This document shows positions 46,069 to 59,300 of a DNA stretch of 64,000 nucleotides, one piece after another. A model generated the notes under the pieces. It was given only the letters and a program-made list of their open reading frames with translations. It had not been told where the DNA came from and made no database searches. The DNA is from Galeruca laticollis (taxonomy: Eukaryota > Arthropoda > Insecta > Coleoptera > Chrysomelidae): the NCBI GenBank assembly GCA_963921935.1, contig OY998178.1, positions 197,688,862 through 197,752,861 of the forward strand, given 5' to 3'. Both the position numbers and the translations under genes were made by a program. The number at the start of each line of letters is the position of its first letter. The first letter of the stretch is position 1.

Positions 46069-47690
46069 AAATTCCCTACTAAACTCAAAAGGAGCAAAAT
46101 CGTACCGGTATTAAAAAAAGATGACCCCCAATGTGTCGAAAACTATAGAATGATTTCTTTGCTTAGCTCGTTCTCTAAAATAATTGAGAAAACGGTATGC
46201 AATCAGCTAATTGGTTACCTAGATCAAAATAGAATTATAACCCCATCACAGCATGGTTTTCGAGAAAATCATTATAGAAACTGCATCAACTGAACTGGTA
46301 CAATATATTCATGAAAACATTGACCAAAACAAATACTTGGTGGGTATATTTTTTGATCTGATTCGTGCGTTTGATACTATCAATCCCCACTACTTATCCC
46401 TGAAAATAGAAGCCGCGAACATTTGAGGTCCAATCCAATCGTGGGTTAATTCCTACATGTCTGGTAGAACACTCAAGGTGCAGATCGGGGATAAATTATC
46501 AGATGAATTTAGCACCTCCATTGGTACCCCCCAAGGTGGTATCCTGGGACCACTTTTGTTTCTTTTTTTACATAAATGACCTACCCTTATATATCTCCCA
46601 CGGACGTATTTTTATATATGCAGATGATACCTCAGTTATAATTGCGGCCGACAGTTTAGATGAGTTACTCAAAAAAATAAGGAAAATCAAGAGTTCACCT
46701 CTTGGTGTCAAAGAAATCACCTTATTATAAATGAGGGCAAAACTGTTTTTGTTCAATTTACATCACCACTCAAGGAAGGCAATGCCCTTGTTTTTGATTT
46801 TAATAATTGCACATTCAACACTTCTGAAAATACAAAATTTCTTGTAATGGAATTGGATGGTAAATTGAATTTTAAAAATCACGTTGACTATGTATGTACA
46901 AGGTTGAGCAAATTGTATTTTGCTTTTATTAGTTTAAAATCATATTTATATCTAGATTATTTACTAAATTTGTATTACACAGTAATATATTCTGCAATCG
47001 GCTGCAATGTAATTGTGTGGGGCAGAGCAAGCGAGGTTGGGCGAGTATTTATTCTCCAAAAGAGATTTATTCGTTTGATATTTGGCTTAGGCTACAAAGA
47101 GTCCTGTAGGAGCACGTTTAAGAGCAATAACACCCAGGCATTCACAGGTATATATCTCTACAAACTTCTGATCTACACATTTATTAACAAAAACAACCTT
47201 CAGAAAAATAGTGACATACATGATCATGATACGAGATCTAAGAGTGATATTCACTTGAACAAATTTAATCATTCCTGATTGAAGAAGTCGCCAATATATG
47301 CCGGGGGTGAGTTTTTTAATCGGTTACCAGATGATATTAATCAAATAAACCATCTCAAAAAATTTAAAACTAGTCTTAAAATGTTTCTAATACAATATTG
47401 TTTTTACTCGCTGGATGAATTTAGTGGGTGGCGTAGCATCTTCTCAATCCTAATTACTTACCTAATTTTTTGGATCTTTTAATATTTAAAATTTAAAAAA
47501 CATAACCTTTTATTTGTTTCATTTTCTTCATATTCTTGTTTATTCCAAATGATTGTTATACGCTGTTGCCTGTATATATTTAAATTTTAATTTTAACTGT
47601 TTTAACTATAGTTTTATACTGTATCTGACTTGTCTTATGTCATATGTATGATGGTAAATTCTAATAAATTATCTATCTTTCTAATGCAGA
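46050..47690 (+). mobile_element. CR1/Daphne-like LINE, 5'-truncated
   Basis: RT from KFPTKLKRSKIVPVLKKDD, VENYRMISLLSSFSKIIEKT, FFDLIRAFDTINPHYL, SIGTPQGGILGPLLFLF, IYADDTSVIIAADS (intact YADD) and the C-terminus with HDHDTRSKSDIHLNKF and GGEFFNRLPDDINQINHLKK ending at about 47480, then an AT-rich 3' end. Frameshifts near 46290, 46560, 46730 and a stop at 47277. It separates LINE B after KAPGNDGV and resumes at AEMLKKGGNVLH. Confidence 0.75.
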
Positions 47691-49110
47691 GATGTTAAAA
47701 AGGGAGGAAATGTTTTACACCGAAAAATATATGAAATGATCATGAATATATGGGTACAACAGAAAATGCCTAAAGATTGGATGAGAAGTATCATAATACC
47801 TATACATAAGAAAGGAAACAAAGAAGAATCTAGAAATTATAGAGGAATATCACTTATCAACACAATATACAAAGTATTGGCAACCATACTACTGAGAAGG
47901 TTGACCCCTTATGCGGAAGACATTATCAGCGACTATCAATGTGGATTTCATGCTGGAAGATCAACGATAGATCAAATATTCACGATCAGATAAATATTAG
48001 AAAAGAACTGGGAATTCAACCGCAATGTTCACCAAATCTTTGTTGATTTCCAGCAAGCATATGACTATAAAAGAAGCAGGTTGTGGGTGGCAATGCTAGA
48101 AATGGGCATCCCAAGGCAATTGGTGGAGCTAACACGAATGTGTGTGGTAAACTCATATGCACAGGTGAGGATAGGAAGCAGAACATCAACTCCATTTAGG
48201 GTAACATCAGGACTCCGACAAGGAGATCCCCTCTCACCGTTGCTATTCAGTTTGGCCTTGGAGTATGTGGTTGGTAAAATAACATCGGAACTAACTGAAG
48301 GTTTTGCTAAGCAGGGTTCAAAACTATTGTTGGCTTTTGCTGATGATATAGATATGGCGACTCATTCAACGGGAGATATGAGAGAAGTGTTCTACCAACT
48401 CGAGGAGGAAGCAGGTAACCTGGGTGTACGAGTAAATGAAGAAAAAATGAAATACATGGTAGTAACCAAGAACCCAAGACCTAGAATCAGACAGAATATT
48501 TCCATTAATGAGTACAACTTTGAAGTGGTTAAGGAGTTTAAGTACCTAGGAGTGAGGAGAGAGATGTCTCAGTAAGAATAATGGCGGGAAATAGGGCGCT
48601 ATATTCTCTAACTAACAACACTCTTCAGATCTAAACTGTTAAGAAGACAATCCAAATTAGCAATATACAAGTCAATTATTCGCCCAGTGGTTACATATGG
48701 CTGTGAAACCTGGACCCTTAATCAACGGGAAATAAATAAGCTTCTTGTCTTTGAAAGGAAGGTTCTTAGAATGATATTTGGACCGCAACAAGATGAGGCA
48801 ACAGGACACTGGAGAAGACGTCACAATGCTGAGTTGTCAGTGCTGTATGGAAATAAGAACATAGTCAGGCACATAAAGGCTAATCGAATAAGATGGGCAG
48901 GCCATGTATTGAGATCAGAGGACCACAGATTGTTAAAAGCAGTATTCCTTGAGAGACCAGATGGTAGAAGATCAATAGGCCGACCCAGGAAAAGATGTGT
49001 CTAGAATGGGAGTCCAACAGTGGGTAATGGAAGCACAATATCGAGAAAGATGGAGGGCGATAGTGGATGCGGCTAAGACCAACCCAGAGCTGTAGGGCCA
49101 GGAAAAGAAG
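47691..49110 (+). pseudogene. LINE B reverse transcriptase and C-terminus
   Basis: MPKDWMRSIIIPIHKKGNKE, YRGISLINTIYKVLATILL, YQCGFHAGRSTIDQIFTI, then after a stop VDFQQAYDYKRSRLWVAM, SGLRQGDPLSPLLFSLALEY, LLAFADDIDMATHS (intact FADD). Further on VVTYGCETWTLNQREINKLL and NRIRWAGHVLRSEDHRLL with GRPRKRC at the end. Stops at about 47993 and 48575 and a frameshift near 49000 break it. Confidence 0.8.
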
Positions 49111-49290
49111 AAGATATGAACACAAAAGGGGTTTTTACTGAAGGAATAGAGGGAGAAGAAAATGCACCAACCCTTAATGAAGCAGAACATGTAATTAAAA
49201 AAATTAAACTCAATAAAGCAGGAGGACCAGATGATATCGATAACTAGAGGGTAAAATTCGCGGATATTGAACTGCTTAATAGAATACACC
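49111..49290 (+). pseudogene. LINE E fragment, right part
   Basis: GVFTEGIEGEENAPTLNEAE, VIKKIKLNKAGGPDDID and ADIELLNRIH: the start of RT in the same LINE type as 43790-44003. Together they show the site into which LINE B inserted. It is cut on the right by LINE D. Confidence 0.6.
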
Positions 49291-52200
49291 GGTATCTGTA
49301 ATAGTTGGAAGGGTGGGTAGACCACACAGCACTTAGGCCACAATTGGCCCATTGTGCATCCTTCTGAGGTTCAAAACTTCATTCTAGCTCGTCATCCAGC
49401 CTACTTCTCTGAAGTAGGCGATAACGTCGCCGAATACATGAAACCTAAGATGAGAGAGTGTCAGACATTCGCAAAGAATGTGCTCGACAGTCTCGTCTTC
49501 TTGCTCACATCCTCTACAAAGTGGGGTGTCAGAGAGACCCAGTCTGTGGAGGTGTTTTCGTAGGTGGCAGTGACCAGTCAGAATACCCGTGGCTGTTCGT
49601 AGGTTCCGCCTGTTCATAGTCACGTATTTTTTGGCTACATTGCTGTGCGGATATTGTAGTAGTTCCTTGGCAAGCCTGCAGCCTTCTGCGTCGTCCCATC
49701 TACCCTTAAACTTATTAAGGGAGTGTTCCTTTAATAGGTCGGCCGTCGCTGACGCCGATAGACCAATGAAAGTGCCAGGTCCCAAAAGTTTTTGGGAGGC
49801 TGCCTTCCTGGCTAGCGAGTCTGCAATACGGTTTCCTTTCGATTTCTCATGGCCCTTAATCCAGCCTAAAGTGACCGTGTTGTTGTTACAGGCTTCGATT
49901 AAGGCCATGTTATATTCTAGTACTAGGCCTGATGTAATACGTGGTCTGTTCAGGGCTAGTAGTGTTTGTCTACTGTCCGTAAGGATGTATATGTTATTAC
50001 CTGTGGCTTTCCTTTTGTTAATCTCTTTTGCAGCGATGCAGATAGCAGTGAGCTCTGTTTGAGCAACACTTGCATTGCAGCCCATTGCCCATTTTATGTT
50101 TAGATTCAAGGGTCTGGAGAAAATTCCACATCCTGAGCCCACATTTGATTTAGACCCATCTGTGAAGATGCGGATTGCGTCTTCTTCCGTTGAGTCTTGT
50201 TCGTTGTTTTTAAAGATTACCTTGTAGGGCCTGTGGAAGGCATATCGCGGTGGAATCGAGTCCGTATTGGCCTGAAGCAGTGGGACCTCCCTGAGGGCCT
50301 CATGCCACAAGTTACGTCTCAGTTTACCGGATCCTACATCAGGTTGTATACCGGTAGTGCGTAGTCGTGTCATGGTCATCAAAACAACCTCCTTGATGTA
50401 TATGTCAAGGGGAGTGAGACCGAGGATTACCTCCATAGCTCTTGTTGGTGTGGTTCTCATGCCTCCTGTAGTGTTGAGGCATGCTCTTCTTTGGATTTGA
50501 TCCAGTTTACGGACGACTGTCAGCTGGTTTGCTTTAGCTTCCCAGGCAATCGCGCCGTACGTTAGCATAGGTCTGATGATGGCAGTGTAGATCCAGGCAG
50601 CAACCCTAGGTGACATTCCCCAGGTGCGGCCGATGGTTCTACGACACAGCTCATAAAAAATATATGCTTTTTTAACTCTGTTTTCTAAGTGAGAGTTCCA
50701 CGTTAACTCACTGTCAAAGGTGACCCCTAAATATTTCTCCTCTGAAGAGAAATTAAGTTTGGTATCTAGGAGCTTTGGGGCTTGATGTTTTGCAAGTTTC
50801 CTTTTTTTCGTGAAAAGAACCATCTCAGTCTTTTTGGATTTATTGACAGCGAATGGTCTCTGCACCATTGTTCTATGATATTGAGGGCCTCTTGCATTAA
50901 AGAGCAGAGTGTCTCCTCGAATCTTCCTGTTAGCGGAATCGCTAAGTCATCTGCATATGCTATTGTGTAGAAGTTGCTTTCGTTGAGGTGGCTGACCAAG
51001 GAGTCTAAGACCATGTTCCACAGTAGTGGCGAGAGCACCCCTCCCTGTGGACAACCTTTTACAACCAAGCCTCTGATGGTTACATCATCCACACTGATTT
51101 TTATCGCTCTTTTTGAGAGCATGTTATATATCCAGCCGTTTATGGTTTGGGGGATATTTTTGTTGGAAAGTGCATTTGTTATTTTAGGAAAAGTGGTACT
51201 ATCAAATGCTCCTTCTATGTCTATGAATACACCCAGGGTGGACTCCTTATTTTCCAACGATCTCTCGATGCGGCCCGCTACGAGATGAAGAGCCGAATCG
51301 GTGGATTTCCCTGGAGTGTATGCATGTTGATTTGGATGCAGTGGATTTCGTGTTATCACCACATCTCTTATGTATCGCTCGCACAGCCTCTCCAAAGTCT
51401 TCATTGAAAACGATGTGAGGTTAATGGGTCGATATGGTTTTGGGATGGAATGGTCCATTCTTCCTGGTTTTGGTATGAACACGATTTTGACCTCTCTCCA
51501 ACCTTTTGGAATATACCTCAGTGCCAGTGAGGATCTGAGGATTCTTACCAGGTGCGGCATTAGGTCATCCAGGCCCCACTGAAGTAGGGCTGGATAAATG
51601 CCGTCTGTTCCCGGGGATTTAAAGGGGGAGAAGCCTGAGATGGCCCACCTCAGTCTGTCCCGAGTCGACGATCTGTCGTGATATACGCCAGTCGTCGTCC
51701 GTCGAGTGATGATTCTCCTCATCCTCCCAAGCTGCCGAATTTGTGATTTTGGAGTCCGGGAAGTGAGTTGACATCAATAATTGAAGGCTTTCCTTTAGGT
51801 TGGCAGTTTTTGTGCCATCCTCTCTGGTTAGTATACCGATATGACGGTGGGGATCTTTTGAGAGGGCTTTTTGGAGTCTAGCTGCTTGGGGGAAATCCTC
51901 GATTTCCTCGCAATAGATTCTCCATGCTTCTCTTTGTTTTTGTCTGATGACTTTTTTGTACTTCTTGAGGTGAGACTTGTATAAGTTCCAATCCTCGTCG
52001 AGTCTGGTTCTTTTAGCATTATTAAAGGATTTCCTCGCCATCCCCCTGAGTTGGTCAATCTCATAGCACCACCACGGAGTGGAGGATTCATCAAGATCGA
52101 CCCGCCTGAGTGTGCAAGACATCTTATAGGCATTAATTATGGAGTTTTGCATGGTTTTAGAATAAATTTCCAAATCTCCTTTATTATTGGGCATCACATC

Positions 52201-52307
52201 CTCGACTCCTCGCAGATCCCCTTTCAAACAGTGGACATATTTTGTCCTATCCGTTTTCCTGGGGTCGCGAGTCATTGTAGAGGTTGTGAGCGCTAGTTTT
52301 ATTTCGA
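49291..52307 (-). mobile_element. LOA-clade LINE (LINE D), 5'-truncated
   Basis: 3' UTR about 49291-49383, then coding sequence up to 52307 without the endonuclease, so it is 5'-truncated, as is common for LINE insertions. It abuts an oppositely oriented LOA-type fragment at 52318. Confidence 0.8.
49384..52307 (-). pseudogene. LINE D ORF2: RT, RNase H and CCHC tail
   Basis: Pre-RT linker (STPWWCYEIDQLRGMARKSF, 52070), RT (FSPFKSPGTDGIYPALLQWG, KPYRPINLTSFSMKTLER, GVFIDIEGAFDSTTFPKI, VKGCPQGGVLSPLLWNMVLD and IAYADDLAIPLTG with YADD intact), thumb (KYLGVTFDSELTWNSHLENR), RNase H (IFTDGSKSNVGSGCG, TELTAICIAA, ILTDSRQTLLAL, GWIKGHEKSKGNRIADSLAR) and terminal finger CRGCEQEDETVEHILCEC. Only two frame breaks, at about 51660 and 50820. 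Presence of RNase H and the CPQGGVLSPLLWN motif points to LOA. Confidence 0.85.
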
Positions 52308-52317
52308 GCAGTGTCTA

Positions 52318-52930
52318 GTATGGGTGCCAAGACATGGAGGGATTGCAGGCAATGAATTGGCGAACCAGCTATCTAAACAAGGTTCTAAAGGAGACTTCAA
52401 GGTCCGGAACCGTTCTGTGGAATCACAAAGGATTGCATAAGATGGGAAATACGGAACTGCCTAGACAATGAACGCTAAATCAAATGGAGGATGACAGAAG
52501 GTCTCCTTCACACAAAAAGCTTATATATTGAAGAAAGTAAACAAAGAACCCTCAAACAGGTTATTGAGCAAGAGACATTTGAAGACGGTTACGGATTTGC
52601 TTACTGGACACTGTACTACCCTGAGGAAACATCTATACAAAATGGGAAATGTTAGTGAACCTATATGTTGAAAATGTGAACTAAGGGATGAAATACCTAC
52701 TCACATACTCTGCTTATGTAAGAACTTACAAGAACTCCGGCAGAAGCATTTTGGAAAGGAAATAATACAACCATTAAAGCTACTCAAAATCCCCCCAAGT
52801 AAGCCAGTGGTCTATATCAAGGACACAATGCTTCTGGAGTGGAAGTAGATAATATTGGGAATTGTACAATGACTTAGGTCAAGTGCCTGGGCTGTTGAGC
52901 TCAACCCAAACGAATGAGTGAATGAGCCTA
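52318..52930 (+). pseudogene. LOA-type LINE 3' fragment in opposite orientation
   Basis: VPRHGGIAGNELANQLSKQG (end of RNase H), LLTGHCTTLRKHLYKMGN and KCELRDEIPTHILCLCKNL (terminal finger), LLKIPPSKPVVYIKDTMLLE, then a stop and a short 3' tail with the repeated GAATGAGTGAATGAG. Several stops. It is related to but different from LINE D; the two face head to head. Confidence 0.75.
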
Positions 52931-53660
52931 TTACATTAATATTAGTAACTTTTGAGACTAATGATAGGTATACATTTTATTCGCAATAATGATGTAATTT
53001 TAATATTTTTCAATAAAAAAGCGAGATATCGTTAACTATATAAAAGTTAAGCAAACAGTTATATTATCAACATAGCTCATGTGGCGCCCTCTAGAAAACA
53101 CATTGAAACGGATATCTTATTATGATTTCTCATGCCTTAAAACCCCCTATCTTGAAGTTTTTATGTTCGTATATCTAAAATCTTCCAATTTACTTTGAAA
53201 AAAACATGTTTCACATTTCGATTTTGCCACCCTGTCTCATTTTTATTATCAATATTTTATTAAAACAAGTTGCGTCAGACAGTAATATTTTGAGGCCAAG
53301 AATCTTCCATTTCACTTTGGACTATTACTTACGGACCACCCTGTATGTATATAATGAAACAAGAGATTGTGTTTGATTTATAGGAAAGTGATATTTAAAA
53401 TTTTTGTACATATTGAGCCATAGAGAGTAACTAAATGATTTATGATGGTTCATATATATAGTGAGCAAGTAAAGGTTTGAATAAACTCGTTAGAAGCTTG
53501 ATTTCGCCATTGGGAAAAAAGTCAAACGCGTCGATTTTATTTTTTGTATACGCATTTTTTGGTGTACTCATATTTTTATGACGTCGTCACTGTTCAAGTT
53601 ATGACGTCCTTATCAGTTTTTCAAATGGGAATACCCTATGTTGATCTTCTTCTTACAGTA
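52931..53660. other. No gene; possible mariner MITE scrap
   Basis: AT-rich. The phrases GCCACCCTGTCTC (about 53227) and GGACCACCCTGTATGTA (about 53335) resemble ends of mariner-type MITEs. Otherwise nothing. Confidence 0.3.
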
Positions 53661-54112
53661 CCATATCCGTGATCCGAAGAAGCGGCTGAATGTCACAGCC
53701 CGTACCGACGTTGCCAGCTTTCTCAGGTTTCGATAGAAGGGTGGTACATTTGAAAATCTTCATACTCTTATGAACTATTCTGTAGTTTCATTTTGTGTGA
53801 AAAAAAACGTATGTGATCTGATACAAATTTATTTTCAAATACATACAGTAGATATTTTAAATACCACAAAAAAAATAAGTATTAGTACATATGATCTTGT
53901 AATAAACCCTCTAATACATGTTTTTCGGCTTCATTTGGTTTTTTAAAATAGCTAACATGTTTCTTTTTTTTTGGTTAAAAAGAAACTACTTTGTCTGTCA
54001 ATTTTTTTATTTGCAGGTTTCTTAATGGTAGATTGTAAGGACTCAAATTTGGCGGAACATTTACTTTTGTCCATATTTAACATATCCTTAGCAATTTTGA
54101 TGTGTTGGGAAA

Positions 54113-55510
54113 TTATTCCAATTTCTTCAAAACATTGTTATTATCTATTTGGTTAATAATAGTTGTAGCCTCATCCTTAATCTGACTTTTTCTTACTTGG
54201 TTATTATCTTTTTGCTCTTTAAATGAATTTATCAAATTTTGAGAACTATTAAATGTAACAGTTTCGTTGATAATCGGCTCTGTGACAGATAAAGGTAACG
54301 AGTCGTTTAAAACAAAAAAATGAATATGCTTGCAAATGATAGATCTGATAAAAAAATCCATGCAAGTACATTTGTAAGTATGTATGCAAATATTACCGAA
54401 ATTGCATTTAATATAACAGCAAGATTCTTTGGATTCATTTTTGTATACAAAATATTTTTCACTATTTTCTGTATTCACAATTAAAGTTTCATTTTCTGAA
54501 TTGTGAACAATTTTTAAATTTTGCGATACTGTGACAGCTCGATGACACGCATGAATCTTCATCATATGCTTGGTTGTTTTTCCTTTTGTAAGTTTAATTA
54601 AGTGTTCCACACATTTTTCGTGTATAAAGACATTTAGCATGTGATTGCTTTTATCCATTCGCTTAATTTTTTCCATCAGTGTATAAATACTTTAAATTTC
54701 TATGCATATTTTCCAGATGCATATTTGTATTTATGCCACATTGTTTCCTGTAAGCATATTCCCACTACTGTTTAATAGAAACATAGTTTTCTATAAAGTA
54801 TACTTTAAATTCTACCAGAATTTCATTCTGTAGGCACATTAAAACATTTGATAATTTATTTTCAAACTCTTCTTCACTTAAGGTATACTGCAAAGAATTT
54901 AAATGTTTATATAAAAGCTTCCTCTGTTCTTTACAAACAACTTATTTAAATTTTTTTGCCAGCATTTATCTACATGCGACTAACAATATAAATGGAATTC
55001 TGCGGGTCCCATAATATTTCGCGAGGCATTATAAAATGCAGGTGCAATATCACTCATAAATACTTTACAATCAATGCTACCAATTTTTTCCTTGTTTTTT
55101 TGGAAAAATATTTCAAAAATGTATGTATATTTTTTATTTGAGTACATACAAGAACCAGGAAACCCCTCCACAAACTCATCAACAAGTAATAGATACTATT
55201 AGCAATGCTTTCTAAAATATGATGCTGAGCGGAGCTCATGATGATTATACAAAAATTTTCTTTTTGTAGATGATAACATTCCAAACACTGTCCTTGCTTT
55301 TTATAAAAAATAATAGGATTTGATTCTGGGTGTTGGAAACATTCATTTACCCATAAATCAACACTTGTGGTGTCATGATTATGTCGAACACCATCATTTA
55401 CGTGAATGCCATATGTTGTCGCTGCATTTGCCTTTTCTCACTTCCAATACATTTTCGTTCATCCATAAGAATTCTAAAATGAAGAATATTGATATGATAG
55501 AGCAAGTAAA
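54113..55510 (-). pseudogene. MULE transposase, core and SWIM zinc finger
   Basis: MULE-domain phrases IGSIDCKVFMSDIAPAFYNA and GPAEFHLYCSWH-like region at about 55080-54990 (second catalytic region). Further on, IHTYKCTCMDFFIRSIICKH (about 54360) is a SWIM finger (CxC...CxH), the standard C-terminal DNA-binding module of MuDR/Phantom transposases. Between 55000 and 54680 the frame is broken, and the part up to 55510 (KCIGSEKRQMQRQHMAFT) is in several frames. Inactive remnant. Confidence 0.65.
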
Positions 55511-56122
55511 ACATTGAACTATAATATAGGTAATACATACTTAGTATGAAAGTTCGATATAATATTAATAGTTAAAAACGAAAATGCCAAGAAATTTCTG
55601 ACACTGAATCTTGTTTGTACCGCCATCAAAATGAAAAAACAAAAAACTTTGTGTCTACTTTAACTGAATGTGACAAATGTTAGTTTATCGAATCTAAATT
55701 TTGTTCATTTTAACTGTGTCACTTAATTTAAATGTCTGTTGTTTAGACCTAAATTAAACAAAACAGTTCTTTATGGTTCCATACATGTTCATTTTCTTCA
55801 ACTTATGGAAATATAAACACTCTTATTTTAACAATTACAAAATGAAAATTTTGTTATTATATAAATAAACATTTATGGAACAATAAAGGGCTGTTTTATT
55901 TAATTTAGGAGTTATTTTTTTTTTAAGTAGTTTGGTGTTGGCAGAGACCAATTAGCCAGATTTAATTTGTAATCCGTTTTTACGGACGAGTTATTAAACA
56001 AAGTTTTCTTGTAAAGAATTATGTTAGTATGTAAAAACAAGGTTTTCTTGTGAACAATGAACATTTGCAGATATACCTTCTCTGTGTTAGTATGTTACGT
56101 ATGTTGTTAGTACTTGTGCATC

Positions 56123-56240
56123 TATTTCTATTTTTTTTTTTTCTTTTTCTTTCTTTTTCTCTTTTTTCTTTCTAAATATCTTTTTTTTTTCCTTTTTTTT
56201 CCTTCTTTTTTCTATTTTTTTTTCCATTTTTTTTTTTTTC
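56123..56240 (-). repeat. A/purine-rich tract at LINE C 3' end
   Basis: Plus strand is nearly pure pyrimidine (long T runs separated by single C); as LINE C RNA it is an A/G tail with GAAAAA units. Its length and near purity suggest an expanded tail. Confidence 0.7.
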
Positions 56241-56306
56241 GTCGACGCACTTACAGGATATTTAATCGCAAAATTGCTTACAATGTATTTATGTTAGTAT
56301 CAGGTT

Positions 56307-59300
56307 TTACAATTTCATTTTGCACCTTTTCAGGTGATTATAAAGACAATATAAAATATTAATGTTGTTGCTGAATACAATTTGGTTTACACATATAGGT
56401 AGTTTTGCTTTATAATTTATTAAATCCTCATAGAATGTATTTAGATTTACTTGGAATAGGGAGCATTCTAGTATTACATGGGTTAAATCACCAAGTTCGC
56501 CACATGTGCAAGCTGGATTTTCAATTATACCTATTTTCTGTTTATATAGCGGAGTCATAGCATGCCCTGATCTTATTCTATTTATGGTAACAATGAATTC
56601 TCTATGAGATATCCCATAGAACCATCTCTTAAGTGGAATCTTGACTTGGCAGCTTTTGTAGTTCTGTCCATGAGTGTTACTTTCATAAACTCTTTGCCAT
56701 TCGAGTAGCAGACTGTTCCTATATTCACACTTAAGGTCGGAATGTGGTACGAATTTTATTGTTAATGGTTCTCCTGAAGAAATAGCCGATTTTGCTAACC
56801 TGTCAGCAATTTCATTTCCTTTTATACCCGAGTGACCCTTTATCCAGACCACTATGATACTTTTATTTTGTTGTATTATATTATGATGTTCCTTTAGAAT
56901 TTCTAATTCCACATGGGATAAATTTGAAGAGTTATGAATATTTTGTAACCTGTCTACGAGGCTTTTACTGTCTGTAAAAATCACTGTATTTCGTATATCA
57001 GTTGATGAAACATATCTCAGCACGAACAGCACAGCATAATTTTCAAGTGTATAAATTGATGTTTCTTTAGGAAATTGCTTCAAAGACGTATGGGAAGTGC
57101 TAGCATCGTAAAAGGCGCATCCGCATCCTTTGCTTGTCTTGGAACCATCTGTATAAATATATTTGTATTCTGGCCAGAAATGGTTGATTTGCTCTAAGAA
57201 GTTTCCGTTTGGGTTTACGTAACTTGTTTCCATTTTTGAGGAGAATAAAATGTGGTGTTGCTCTGCATAATATGGAAGGGTACTTGAGGAGAATACAATT
57301 TCCTGGTACTTGACGATACGTGTGTAGCTGTCCACAGTTAGCGGAGTTTTTTTGTGTTGCCAGTATGGGTGGGTAAGGACTAATATCGAAAGGTTGTGTA
57401 TGGAGTGAATGGTTTGAGCACGCTTAGCAAATAATTTAGTTATGAAAATATCGCTGATTAGTTTTCTTCTAAGGGATAGTGGAGGCTCTATTGCCTCTGC
57501 TTCCATGACATGTACTGGTGTTGATTTTAAATAGCCAAGACATATTCTAAGACATCGATTTTTTTGAGTTTCTATTTTTTGTAAATGAGATTCCGCAGCT
57601 GATCCGTAAAGGTTACTACTGTAGTCGAAAATTGATCTCGTCATTGTCCTGTAAAATAGGAGGGCGATGTTAGGGTCTGCTCCCCATTTAGTACGACAGA
57701 ATGCTTGGATAATATTTATTGAATTTTGAGATTTTTTTATAATGTTATGGATGCAATCTTTCCAAAGTAATTTGCGGTCCAGGTAAACACCCAAATATTT
57801 AACCGTGGTTTTGATTGGAAAGCGATAGGGTCCTAATTGAATTTGCCCTTGTGGGATGTTTCTCTTTTTGGCAAAAATACATACTTCTGACTTTTGTTGA
57901 GATAATACGAAGTTGTTTGTAGACATCCATTGTTTAATATTATAAAAGTCAGTGCTAAGTTTGTCCAAAGTAATATTTAGATTCTTGTTTGTAGAGTAGA
58001 GCAGTAAATCGTCTGCGAATTGGATAATATTTGTATTTCTTACTATAGAATCAATATCTAGGGTGTATAACACGTAAAGAAGTGGGCTTAATATACTCCC
58101 TTGTGGAAGTCCTATCTGCGCTTGCGTTTGACGTGGCGGATTCAAGTCGTGGTTTATTTTGATGTATGTAGTTCTTTCTGAATATAGAGAGATCAAGAAA
58201 GTTGCTAGCTCTGTAGGAACACCAATATCAGCCAGTTTGTGGGTTAGTATGTCAAGATTAACATTGTCAAAAGCTGCGGAGATATCCAGGAAAGCTGCTA
58301 CTGTTGTTTCTTTATTTGTGAAACCTGTCTGAATGTCGGTGACAAACATTGTCAAAGCTTCTAGAGTGGACCTAGATTTCCTGAATCCATATTGGCTTTT
58401 TGGGAGAATATTTTCTGTTTCTAGCCACAGTTCCAACCTATTCTTGATGATTCTTTCAAAGGTCTTAAGGATACATGAAGCTAAAGAAATTGGTCTGTAT
58501 GAGTTTGATTGGTGTAAGGGTTTTCCTGGTTTTAGTATTGGCAATACTACATATTCCTTCCAGCTAGTTGGAATACTATGTTGTTTTGTCCAAATAAGGT
58601 TATAGATTTTCAGGAGGGATTTTTTGTGTCCTGGTGGTAAATTGTATAACATCGAATAGGTAATATTGTCTTTGCCAGGAGAGTTATTTGTTTGTTTTAA
58701 AGCTCTTTCGAGCTCCCACATGTTTATGTCGTTTAGCAAGTGTTGACAATTTTTGCGGCAAGTCATTACCATTGGACTTGTTTTGATATCTTTAACCCAT
58801 GCGGGTGAAATTTTACAGTGAAATTCATGGATCCATTCTGCTTTATCATCTAATGGTAATTTATTTTGCTGTTTTCTGTTTTTAAAGGAATTTACTTTTT
58901 GCCACACTTCCTTTATTGGTGTTAAGGAATTTAGACTTTCACAGTATTTAGCCCACTGTTGTTTTTTGGTGTGTTTGAATGTTTTTTTAGTTACTGCTTC
59001 CAGTCTATTATACTCCATAAGGTTTTGGACATTTGGGTTATTTTTGTATTTTATATACGCCTCTTTTCTGTTTTTTGCTGCCTCTTCACAGGTTGAATTC
59101 CACCATATCTTCGGATTGTGGTTCCTTCGGGGATTTGAGTTTGTCTTTTTCTTTGGTATGGTCATCTCAGCTGCCATATTAATGTTTTCCTCAAATTTGT
59201 TGTAGCACGTTGCAGGTGTCATATTTTCAAGTTTTTCAATGTAGTTTGTCCAGTTAGCATTTTTTGGTATCCAGATGTTATGTTTTATATTTTGAAAATG

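Larger units (their letters stand above)
44004..49110 (+). mobile_element. RTE-like LINE (LINE B) with internal duplication and nested CR1-like LINE
   Basis: 5' region with GGGGTGAACCCTGG-type sequence, endonuclease (44290-45030), linker, tandem duplication (45397-46068), foreign LINE (46050-47690), then RT (47736-48575) and C-terminus (48600-49004), and a short tail of GAAGAAG type at about 49100. It lies within LINE E. The protein signature is of 'endonuclease-reverse transcriptase' RTE-like elements. Confidence 0.8.

Noticed and set aside
49384..52310. Twin-priming inversion as the origin of the head-to-head LOA pieces
   Set aside because: Both pieces contain the RNase H/3' end, and they differ in sequence, so they are not two parts of one insertion.
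56114..56362. Plus-strand ORF rich in Phe/Leu, like a membrane protein
   Set aside because: It is a translated T-rich tract at the LINE C tail.
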